A DNA stretch of 27,278 bases, taken from the NCBI GenBank assembly GCA_016929795.1, contig JAFGIA010000295.1, positions 1 through 27,278 of the forward strand, in the 5' to 3' direction. Under the pieces are notes generated by a model. It made no database searches and was not told the origin of the DNA. It saw nothing but the letters and a program-made list of their open reading frames with translations. The translations under genes were made by a program, and so were the position numbers. Below are positions 1 through 8,052 of this stretch, one piece after another (the first letter of the stretch is position 1; each line of letters begins with the position of its first letter). The DNA comes from Anaerolineae bacterium (GTDB lineage: Bacteria > Chloroflexota > Anaerolineae > JAAYZQ01).

Positions 1-209
1 AGGTTGAGGCCAAACAACTCGGTGTATTGCTCATAGATGGCTTGAACCCCGGCCGCGTCGCTCATCCCCTGGGCCACCCGGGCCAGGATGGCTGCCACAG
101 GATCGCCCGGCATCAGGCGGGGCAGCGCGAAATTCAGGATGAATGCAGCGACCAACGTGACAAAGAACCAGCCCAGCTTCCCGCCGAAATACCTGATGTA
201 TCCTTTCAA
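1..209 (-). CDS. ABC transporter permease, DppB/OppB family, N-terminal fragment (cut by window edge)
   Basis: Reading the minus strand from a TTG at 209-207 gives about 69 codons open to the window edge. The product starts with a short basic stretch, then a hydrophobic first membrane segment ([19 protein letters not shown]) and the motif [13 protein letters not shown], the N-terminal signature of DppB/OppB-type inner-membrane permeases (xxPGDP). The TTG start is supported by a strong AGGAGG at 222-217, 7 bases upstream; no ATG or GTG fits better, so an ATG-only search would miss this gene. It lies 79 bp downstream of the solute-binding protein gene on the same strand, as expected for a transporter operon continuing beyond the left edge. 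The downstream permease, ATPases and substrate cannot be seen. Confidence 0.85.
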   Translation of the reverse strand, partial: MKGYIRYFGGKLGWFFVTLVAAFILNFALPRLMPGDPVAAILARVAQGMSDAAGVQAIYEQYTELFGLN

Positions 210-234
210 GCCGGCACCTCCTCCCAATAATAAC

Positions 235-273
235 CAACAGCCATGTTCCGCCCGGGGCGGAACATGGCTGTTG
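235..273 (-). terminator. Strong intercistronic stem-loop between binding-protein and permease genes
   Basis: The arms 235-253 and 255-273 are perfect 19-base inverted repeats (the outer part is CAACAGCCATG / CATGGCTGTTG), giving a very stable hairpin with a CCGG-rich tip. It lies 15 bp after the stop of the minus-strand binding-protein gene and before the permease RBS. The bases after it in the direction of transcription are only mildly T-rich, so it may be a leaky terminator or an mRNA 3'-end stabiliser that keeps binding-protein transcripts in excess over permease. Confidence 0.75.
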
Positions 274-288
274 TCATTGATCGATTGC

Positions 289-2250
<1,962 letters not shown>

Positions 2251-2373
2251 GGTAACACTCCTCCTTAGGTTGAGCATGGTTGAATAGATAGCACGGGCTT
2301 GCCAGCCTGTGCAAGCTGGGAACGAACCGTTTGCACTCTCTTCTCTTTCGTGCCTCACCTCCCTTCCTTTCCT

Positions 2374-2404
2374 CAGGCGGCTTTTCGCGGCCATCGGCCG
2401 CCTG
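2374..2404 (-). other. Inverted repeat between lacI-type gene and binding-protein gene
   Basis: CAGGCGGC at 2374-2381 pairs with GCCGCCTG at 2397-2404 around a 15-base loop, in the 168-bp gap after the repressor stop codon. No T-run follows on the minus strand. It may be a weak terminator or an mRNA processing site separating low repressor from high binding-protein expression. No clear promoter for the binding-protein gene was found in the rest of the gap, which is purine-rich on the coding strand. Confidence 0.4.
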
Positions 2405-2418
2405 CGTGTTCCCATCGA

Positions 2419-3438
2419 TTACCGCAGCGCGCCGCACGACGCGCGCACGATGAGCTTGACAGGCAAAATCATCTTGTGCGCCGGTGCCCTGTCCCCAGGT
2501 GGGTTTTCGAGCATATTGAGCAGCAGGTCAGCAGCCATTGAGCCCAGATCCTCGATCGGCTGGCGCACGGTGGTCAGAGCCGGTTCGAGAGAGGTGGAGA
2601 GTGCGATGTCGTCGAATCCTACCAGGGCAATGTCGTCGGGCGCACGCAGCCCTGCTTCTCGAATCGACTTTAGCGCGCCGCTGGCCATGCTGTCACTGGC
2701 CGCAAAGATCGCGGTGGGGGAGATGGGCAGCAGACGTTTTGTGGCCACCTCTCCGCCGTCTTCGCTATAGTCTCCCTCTACGATCAAGGCTGGGTCGACC
2801 GGGATGCGGTATGCCTCCAGCGCCTGCCTGTAGCCCTGCAGACGGTCCTGGGCGCTGATCATGTTGAGCGGGCCGCTGATCGTGGCGATCCGCCTGTGAC
2901 CCAGGCGAATGAGATGCTCGACAGCCATACGAGCACCAAGCACGTTGTCGACGTCGACGTAATTGACGCGCTCGTCCGGGTGGCGCCCGGCGAGCACCCA
3001 CGGCACCTTGTCCTCCAGCAGTTGGGGGATGAGTGGATCGTCGATGGGCGTCGAGGCGACGATCACACCGTCAAGGTAGCCGCTGCCCAGCACGCGCTGG
3101 TACATCTCGCGCTGGCCCTTTGGGCTGTCAAAGAGCGACAGCATCAGATTGTATTCGTGCAGGTTGCAAATGTGGGTGATGCCAGTGAGAAATCGGGAAA
3201 AGAAGGGGGTGCCTAATAGGGTGTTGACCGACTCGGGAATAATGACCGCGATGATGCGCGTGCGGCGTGTGACCAGGCTGCGGGCGGCGGCGTGGGGTTG
3301 GTAGCCCGTGTCGTGGATGATCTGCCATACTCGCTCACGGACTTGGTCGCGGACGTTGGGATGTTCGTTCACCACCCGCGAGACGGTGGAGCGCGAGACG
3401 CCGGCTTTTTGGGCAACCTCTTCGAGTGTGAGCGCCAT
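2419..3438 (-). CDS. LacI/GalR-family transcriptional repressor
   Basis: 339-residue cytoplasmic regulator of normal LacI length. Residues about 3-24 (LTLEEVAQKAGVSRSTVSRV) are the LacI helix-turn-helix, followed by the hinge helix (YQPHAAARSL) and a periplasmic-binding-protein-like sensor with the family marks GFDDIALSTSLEPALTTVRQP and the VKLIVRASC C-terminus. ATG 3438 is chosen because it starts just before the HTH; a longer reading frame upstream only adds a low-complexity leader crossing the operator DNA. It is the first gene of the minus-strand transporter operon and has a near-consensus promoter with a perfect palindromic operator on its start site, so it very likely represses itself and the transporter. 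The inducer is unknown; a pectin-derived sugar is inferred from the neighbours. Confidence 0.95.
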   Translation of the reverse strand: MALTLEEVAQKAGVSRSTVSRVVNEHPNVRDQVRERVWQIIHDTGYQPHAAARSLVTRRTRIIAVIIPESVNTLLGTPFFSRFLTGITHICNLHEYNLMLSLFDSPKGQREMYQRVLGSGYLDGVIVASTPIDDPLIPQLLEDKVPWVLAGRHPDERVNYVDVDNVLGARMAVEHLIRLGHRRIATISGPLNMISAQDRLQGYRQALEAYRIPVDPALIVEGDYSEDGGEVATKRLLPISPTAIFAASDSMASGALKSIREAGLRAPDDIALVGFDDIALSTSLEPALTTVRQPIEDLGSMAADLLLNMLENPPGDRAPAHKMILPVKLIVRASCGALR

Positions 3439-3468
3439 AAGGAACGACTCTTCCCCCTTTTTGTTGCC

Positions 3469-3492
3469 TGGGAGCGCTCTCAAAGCGCTCCC
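3469..3492 (-). promoter_or_regulatory. Secondary LacI-type operator plus adjoining half-site in the repressor leader
   Basis: TGGGAGCGCTCTCA at 3469-3482 is one mismatch from the perfect palindrome at 3541-3554. It abuts a further AGCGCTCCC half-site at 3484-3492. It lies within the transcribed leader about 30-45 bp before the repressor ATG. Paired LacI operators about 72 bp apart (centre to centre) would allow DNA looping or roadblock repression. Confidence 0.7.
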
Positions 3493-3540
3493 TGAAACGC
3501 TCCTCCGTGAAGTGGTTGGGGCCGGTGTTGGCGTCGGTGA

Positions 3541-3554
3541 TGGGAGCGCTCCCA
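3541..3554 (-). promoter_or_regulatory. Perfect LacI-family operator overlapping the transcription start
   Basis: TGGGAGCGCTCCCA is a perfect 14-bp palindrome with the central CG typical of LacI-family sites; it is identical to the consensus known for CebR-type repressors of actinobacteria. It begins 7 bp downstream of the -10 box at 3561-3566, exactly where transcription of the repressor gene should start, so binding would block RNA polymerase. Confidence 0.85.
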
Positions 3555-3560
3555 AAAAAT

Positions 3561-3589
3561 ATTATATCACATCTTGGGCCGCTTGTCAA
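3561..3589 (-). promoter_or_regulatory. Near-consensus sigma-70-type promoter of the lacI-type gene
   Basis: On the minus strand TTGACA (3589-3584) and TATAAT (3566-3561) are both perfect consensus and separated by 17 bp. Predicted start is about 3554, on the operator. Such a strong promoter behind a perfect operator fits tight autoregulation. Confidence 0.9.
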
Positions 3590-3637
3590 TAGGTTTTTGT
3601 ACGAATTTCCCCACTCCGCCCCGGCTCTCCCGCACGA

Positions 3638-3713
3638 AAGACTTCCGATGTTTCGTTAAGCAGAACCTGACAGCATGTGGATCTGTAATCATGGTGGAAA
3701 CATCGGAAGTCTT
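3638..3713. repeat. Pair of 17-bp perfect inverted repeats
   Basis: AAGACTTCCGATGTTTC (3638-3654) and its exact complement GAAACATCGGAAGTCTT (3697-3713) flank 42 bp of AT-richer DNA in the divergent intergenic region. It may be a tiny non-autonomous element, or act as a bidirectional hairpin insulating the two promoters. No flanking target duplication was recognised. Confidence 0.6.
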
Positions 3714-3750
3714 GACTTTGCAGCAGCCGTATGCCCCCTTTGGGCTTGTC

Positions 3751-3779
3751 TTGACGCTGCCCACCTCTTGTGTTATACT
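3751..3779 (+). promoter_or_regulatory. Promoter of the hybrid sensor kinase/AraC regulator gene
   Basis: TTGACG (3751-3756) and TATACT (3774-3779) are spaced by 17 bp, with TG one base upstream of the -10 (extended -10). The start site would be near 3786, immediately before the 80-bp hairpin element, which would therefore be transcribed into the 5' leader. Confidence 0.75.
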
Positions 3780-3794
3780 TGCGATCACCAGGTA

Positions 3795-3874
3795 GTCTCA
3801 TCTCAAAAAGCCGGGGCGGGATGCAGGGCGGATTGCCAATCCGCCCTACACCCCCCAAGTCATTGAGATGAGAC
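3795..3874. mobile_element. Hairpin MITE-like element, copy 1 (80 bp)
   Basis: Ends are perfect 12-bp inverted repeats, GTCTCATCTCAA (3795-3806) and TTGAGATGAGAC (3863-3874). The element is flanked by direct repeats ACCAGGTA at 3787-3794 and 3875-3882, a likely 8-bp target duplication; the match extends to 16 bp because GTCTCAT also follows the right copy. The interior holds a perfect stem AGGGCGGATT/AATCCGCCCT with a 3-base loop, and differs from the interiors of the two other copies. It sits between the regulator promoter and its first possible start codon, in the 5' leader. No transposase is encoded. Confidence 0.75.
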
Positions 3875-3890
3875 ACCAGGTAGTCTCATT

Positions 3891-6800
3891 GTGTGGCCGC
3901 GCCCGAGGATGGGGCGTGGGGTGGAAAGCGAAGCTTCGGCTATGAAAGACGCTCATGCCATGCCAGCTCCGGCCGTTCTCCAGGCCGGACCAGGTAGCCC
4001 GCGCCCGACGATTGCCTACCTGACGCCCCACATCGACGACGCGGTCGGCGAGGCGCTCTGGTCCGGCGTGGGTGATGCGGCACAGGAGCTGGGGGCCAAC
4101 CTGATCTCCTACGTGGGGGCGGCCCTGCCTGGCCCGCTACTTCCACCCTCGGCGGCCAATAGCGTCTACGACCTGGTCGACACGCGCGCCCTCGATGGCA
4201 TCATCAGTTGGGCTTCTTCGCTGTGTGGAGCGCTCGATCGCGATCAAGTCGTGCTTTTTCACCGCCGCTACCATCCGCTGCCTGTCGTCAGCATCACCCT
4301 GCCAGTCGAGGGCTGCCCTTCCGTGTCGATTGATAGCTACCAGGGCATGTTTGACCTGATCGCCCACCTGATCCAGGTGCACGGCTACCGGCGCCTGGCC
4401 TTTATTCGTGGACCCGAGGGCCATTATCATGCCCAGGAGCGATACCGGGCCTACGCCACGGCGCTGGAGGAGCACGGCATTCCATTCGACCCGAACATGG
4501 TCACCGCCGCGGCCGAATTTGGCCTGGCGGCGGGTGTCGAGGGCATTCGCCTGCTCCTCGACGGGCGAGGGCTACGCCCGGCGCTGGATCTGGACGCCAT
4601 CGTGACGGTCAGTGACCTGCCCGCGCTCGGGGCCCTGACAGAACTGCAAGCGCGGGGGATCAAGGTCCCCGACATGGTCGCGCTGGTTGGGTTCAATGAC
4701 GTGCTCGAGAGCCGCTTTGTCACGCCGCCGCTGACGTCGGTGAGGCTGCCCTTCTACGAGCAGGGGCGCAGGGCTGTCGAGATGCTGCTCGACCTGTTGA
4801 ACGGTGACAGGGTGCCGGAGCGTGTTGTTCTGCCTGCCAGTTTGCGCGTGCGCCAATCGTGTGGCTGTGTCCTGCCCGCCGTGGTCCAGGTGGTTGCGGG
4901 CGAGTGCCATGATCAAGCCCCCGGCTCCCCCTGCGGGCCGCTGGCCGATGCCCTCGCTGCCCGGCGCGAAATGACGATCGAAGCCATGATGCTGGCCGCA
5001 GAGGCTCGGGCCGATATGGCGCCGTCGGGCCTGGCGGCGATGCTGTTTGATCCTTTCGTGGCCGAGGTGACGGCCCCGGCCCCGGCCCCGGCCGAGGGTG
5101 CTTTTCTGCAAGCGCTGGATCACGTGGTGGGCCAGATCGTGGTGGCCCGCGGGCAGGTGCAGAGTCTGCAAAATGTCCTGTCTGCCATGCGCCGCTGTCT
5201 AGTCCCTTGCTTGGGCGGCGGCGGGGCGCTGCGACGGGCTGAGGATCTGTGGGGCCAGGCGCGGGTGCTGGTGGCAGAGGCGACGCAGCGGGCCAGGGGA
5301 CACCAGATGGTGCAGCGCGATCACCGGGCTGCTATCTTGCGCCAGGTCAGCCAGTCGTTGGTCACCACGTTCGATGTGGCAGAGCTGGCCGACGTGCTGG
5401 TTCGTCAACTGCCGCGGTTGGAAATCGACTGCTGCTACCTATCTCTCTACCAGGGCGCCCGGGAGGGCGACCCTGGTGTGCACGACCCGACCGGTACGTC
5501 GCGCTTGATCTTGGGCTGTGACGAGCGAGGGCGCATCGAGTGGCAGCCGGACGAGAGTCTCTTCCCTTCCATGCAACTCACCCCTGGGGGCATTTTGCAC
5601 GCTCATAAGGCTGACAGGCCGTGCAGTTGGGTTGTTGAGCCGCTCTATTTCCGCGAAGAGCGGCTCGGCTTCGTCCTGTTTGGCGTCGGCCCGCGCGATG
5701 GCACCATTTACGAGGTGCTGCGCGGGCAGATCAGCAGTTCTTTGAAAGGTGCGCTGCTGTTCGACCAGGCACGCACGGCACGAGCCGTCGCCGAAAAAGC
5801 CGATCGCCTCAAAACACGCCTGCTGGCCAACGTCAGCCATGAGCTACGCACGCCCCTCAACGTGATCATCAGTTGTGCCCAGGAGGCATTGAACGCGCCT
5901 GCACAAGCCGAGTTGAGGAAGGACCTAGTACACATTCACGACAGCGCTCAACACCAGCTCCGGGTCATCAACGACCTGCTGGACCTATCGCGCGCCGAGA
6001 TCGGCGAGCTCGACATCTACCTGGAGTTTTTGGACCCTGGCCCACTGCTGGAGGATGTCTTTGACAGTGTGGCGGCGACTGGATCACGCAGCAATGTGAC
6101 CTGGCACCTGCGCCTGCCCGACAGGTTGCCCACCATTCATGCCGACCCTGTCCGGCTGCGCCAGATCCTGCTCAACCTGTTGGGGAACGCCGCCCGGTTC
6201 GTCGAACAGGGCGAAGTTGTCCTGGGGGCGCAGGTGACACCCGCGCACCTGCGCATCTGGGTACAAGATACGGGCCCCGGGATTCCGCTCGACATGCAAG
6301 AGCGGATCTTTGAGCCTTTTGTCACCGGCGGCCACGTGAACCACAGGCTGGAGGGCGCAGGGCTTGGCCTGTCGATCGCGCGCCGCCTGGTGGCCTTGCA
6401 CGGTGGCTTTATGAAGCTGGAAAGCCGGTTGGGTCAGGGCAGCAGCTTTCACGTCTATTTGCCGCTGCCTACGTTGAGCGATCACCCGCCTGATGTCGGC
6501 GGCGGGGGGCAGCCGGTCCTGCTCCTGATCTCGGTGCACGAGCAGCCGCCGGCCGAGATCGTCGAATTCAGCCAGCGCCAGGGATGGGCCGTGCACAGGC
6601 TGGAGGCAAGCGACGACCTGGAAGCGGTGATGCAGCGGACAGAGCCGGCGGCCATCGCCTGGGATCTGGCCAATGCCACGCCGGGTGATTGGCACATTAT
6701 CCGGCGCATGAGGAACCATCCCCGGCTGTCGCTGGCTCCCTTTCTCCTGTACGGGCAGGAATCGGGCCAGGAGGCGCATCTGAGCATCGGCCTGACCGAC

Positions 6801-7586
6801 TTTGTCCTCAAGTCGGCGGACGGTGGCACGCTGATGGATGCCATCAGCAGGATCTGTCCTGCGGCCGATGCCGGCCCGGTGCTCATCGTGGACGACGATC
6901 CCCAGATCCTCGATTTTTACCAGCAGGTGGTGGCCAGGGCGTGCCCTGGCTATCGCATCCGCACGGCGGCGAACGGCGCGGCCGCCCTGGCGTGCCTGGG
7001 TGAGGAGAGGCCGAGCCTGGTCATCCTCGATCTGATGATGCCCGAGATGGATGGCTTTGACGTGCTCGATTGGATGCGCGCCAACGAGACCACGCGGCGC
7101 GTGCCGGTCCTGATCCTGAGCAACCGGGTGCTGACCCTCGACGACCTCAAGCGTATCGAGCGGCACGCACTCGTTACCTTGCAGAGTAAGGGCATTTTGA
7201 CAGAGGACGAAACGCTGGCGACGCTCCACCGGATCTTGTTTGGCACCGAGACGCTGCCGGCCCACACGAGCGCATTGGTCAAGCGCGCCGTGGCCTACTT
7301 GCAGCAGAACTATGGCCGGCCCCTGTCGCGCTGGGAGATGGCCGACGCGATCGACGTCAGCGAGGACTATTTCAGCCGGGTGTTTCGCCAGGAGCTCGGC
7401 ATTTCGCCCTGGGATTATTTGAACCGCTACCGGATCGTGCAAGCCATGGATCGGCTGCGCCACACGAACGACGACATCACCACGGTCGCCCGCTGCGTCG
7501 GCTTTCATGATCCTGCCTACTTTAGCCGTGTGTTTCGCAGGGTAACAGGCCAATCGCCGACTGCCTACCGGCAGCAAGCTGAATAG
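3891..7586 (+). CDS. One-protein phosphorelay: LacI-type sensor, GAF-like, histidine kinase, receiver, AraC DNA-binding domain
   Basis: Up to 1231 residues, no signal peptide or membrane segment, so cytoplasmic. Domains in order: LacI/GalR-type sugar-binding sensor without the LacI HTH (about 38-330; QGMFDLIAHLIQVHGYRR, VALVGFND, RVRQSCGC); helical linker; GAF-like region (about 485-630); HisKA with NVSHELRTP, His650; HATPase with N762/N766, DTGPGIP near 793 and GAGLGLSIARR; degenerate receiver (about 875-985) lacking the N-terminal acidic pair; true receiver with D1001-D1003 and phospho-acceptor D1047 (VILDLMMPEMDG); AraC HTH pair (about 1128-1228; WEMADAIDVSEDYFSRVFRQ). It is the cytoplasmic counterpart of hybrid two-component systems that control glycan loci, and probably activates the operon downstream. 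The start is unresolved: GTG 3891, ATG 3909 or ATG 3942; only weak ribosome sites precede each. All domains are unaffected by the choice. Confidence 0.93.
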   Translation: MWPRPRMGRGVESEASAMKDAHAMPAPAVLQAGPGSPRPTIAYLTPHIDDAVGEALWSGVGDAAQELGANLISYVGAALPGPLLPPSAANSVYDLVDTRALDGIISWASSLCGALDRDQVVLFHRRYHPLPVVSITLPVEGCPSVSIDSYQGMFDLIAHLIQVHGYRRLAFIRGPEGHYHAQERYRAYATALEEHGIPFDPNMVTAAAEFGLAAGVEGIRLLLDGRGLRPALDLDAIVTVSDLPALGALTELQARGIKVPDMVALVGFNDVLESRFVTPPLTSVRLPFYEQGRRAVEMLLDLLNGDRVPERVVLPASLRVRQSCGCVLPAVVQVVAGECHDQAPGSPCGPLADALAARREMTIEAMMLAAEARADMAPSGLAAMLFDPFVAEVTAPAPAPAEGAFLQALDHVVGQIVVARGQVQSLQNVLSAMRRCLVPCLGGGGALRRAEDLWGQARVLVAEATQRARGHQMVQRDHRAAILRQVSQSLVTTFDVAELADVLVRQLPRLEIDCCYLSLYQGAREGDPGVHDPTGTSRLILGCDERGRIEWQPDESLFPSMQLTPGGILHAHKADRPCSWVVEPLYFREERLGFVLFGVGPRDGTIYEVLRGQISSSLKGALLFDQARTARAVAEKADRLKTRLLANVSHELRTPLNVIISCAQEALNAPAQAELRKDLVHIHDSAQHQLRVINDLLDLSRAEIGELDIYLEFLDPGPLLEDVFDSVAATGSRSNVTWHLRLPDRLPTIHADPVRLRQILLNLLGNAARFVEQGEVVLGAQVTPAHLRIWVQDTGPGIPLDMQERIFEPFVTGGHVNHRLEGAGLGLSIARRLVALHGGFMKLESRLGQGSSFHVYLPLPTLSDHPPDVGGGGQPVLLLISVHEQPPAEIVEFSQRQGWAVHRLEASDDLEAVMQRTEPAAIAWDLANATPGDWHIIRRMRNHPRLSLAPFLLYGQESGQEAHLSIGLTDFVLKSADGGTLMDAISRICPAADAGPVLIVDDDPQILDFYQQVVARACPGYRIRTAANGAAALACLGEERPSLVILDLMMPEMDGFDVLDWMRANETTRRVPVLILSNRVLTLDDLKRIERHALVTLQSKGILTEDETLATLHRILFGTETLPAHTSALVKRAVAYLQQNYGRPLSRWEMADAIDVSEDYFSRVFRQELGISPWDYLNRYRIVQAMDRLRHTNDDITTVARCVGFHDPAYFSRVFRRVTGQSPTAYRQQAE

Positions 7587-7625
7587 CCCCATCTGCGCCT
7601 CTCTGCACTTTGTGCAACGCTTCTT

Positions 7626-7705
7626 GTATCTGCTCAACAATCGGGGGTGGGGGTGTGTGCGGGCACCGCACACATCCCCACTTCCCCCCTTTATTGAGAT
7701 GATAC
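7626..7705. mobile_element. Hairpin MITE-like element, copy 2 (80 bp)
   Basis: Ends GTATCTGCTCAA (7626-7637) and TTGAGATGATAC (7694-7705) are imperfect 12-bp inverted repeats. Flanking 8-mers CGCTTCTT (7618-7625) and TGCTTCTT (7706-7713) match at 7 of 8 positions, a decayed target duplication. The interior GTGTGTGCGG-GCA-CCGCACACA forms a long stem closely matching copy 3, so the whole unit folds as one imperfect hairpin. It lies 39 bp after the regulator stop codon and may serve as its transcription terminator. Confidence 0.75.
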
Positions 7706-7768
7706 TGCTTCTTCACCCCGCCATGACGGTTTTATCCAAGCCTTGCGCGTCCAAGTCCAAGGCGTCTG

Positions 7769-7777
7769 TGTTATACT
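7769..7777 (+). promoter_or_regulatory. Extended -10 promoter for the transporter/pectin operon
   Basis: TG-T-TATACT is an extended -10 box; the local sequence TGTGTTATACT is identical to that in the regulator's promoter (3769-3779). No good -35 is seen at the proper distance (GTCCAA at 7749-7754), which would suit a promoter needing an activator such as the upstream AraC-type regulator. Start predicted near 7784. Confidence 0.55.
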
Positions 7778-7802
7778 GGAGTATGTCAACGGACTCTTGA
7801 CG

Positions 7803-7828
7803 GCCTGTGCGTGTACAGGCTTTTTTTT
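7803..7828 (+). terminator. Promoter-proximal intrinsic terminator or attenuator
   Basis: GCCTGT (7803-7808) pairs with ACAGGC (7815-7820) around a 6-base loop and is followed directly by eight T. It lies about 20-45 bases after the predicted start site, so it would terminate most transcripts early unless opposed. GGACTC (7791-7796) and GAGTCC (7833-7838) flank it and could pair as an outer stem. Alternatively it ends the regulator transcript and the operon start lies further downstream. Confidence 0.6.
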
Positions 7829-7839
7829 CTGAGGAGTCC

Positions 7840-7865
7840 TGTGAGCGCTAACGTGAGCGCTGACG
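7840..7865 (+). promoter_or_regulatory. Tandem overlapping LacI-type operators
   Basis: TGTGAGCGCTAACG (7840-7853) and CGTGAGCGCTGACG (7852-7865) are two near-palindromes sharing the AGCGCT core with the operators at 3469 and 3541, centred 12 bp apart, slightly more than one helical turn. The outer bases differ from TGGGAGCGCTCCCA, so the binder may be the neighbouring LacI protein with lower affinity, or another LacI-family repressor. Confidence 0.6.
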
Positions 7866-8052
7866 GGACCGGTCACGGGAAGGTGCGGAGCGACGAATGG
7901 CAGTCATGGTCACCCCGAGCCTCACCACCTGCCGCGTGCCAGCGCGCCATAGGCGCCGGAAGACGAGAAAGGAGAGAGAAGAAAGAAGCCAGTATAGAGA
8001 CGATTGTAGCCGAGATTTTGTGAACGATCAAACAAACACGAGGAGGAAGAAA

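Larger units (their letters stand above)
7587..8052 (+). promoter_or_regulatory. 466-bp control region upstream of the pectin/transporter operon
   Basis: This gene-free stretch holds, in order, hairpin element copy 2 (7626-7705), an extended -10 promoter (7769-7777), a promoter-proximal hairpin with T-run (7803-7828), tandem LacI-like operators (7840-7865), and a purine-rich leader ending in AGGAGG (8041-8046), 6 bases before the binding-protein ATG. No protein with convincing coding character was found here; an upstream in-frame ATG at 7897 would add a basic, low-complexity leader in front of the lipoprotein signal and is rejected. Confidence 0.7.

Noticed and set aside
3787..3890. CRISPR-like array from the repeated CACCAGGTAGTCTCAT
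   Set aside because: Only two copies, explained as a target duplication around a hairpin element; no cas genes.
6084..7673. 529-codon minus-strand open frame
   Set aside because: It lies opposite the kinase/receiver/AraC coding region and has no recognisable motif or ribosome site.
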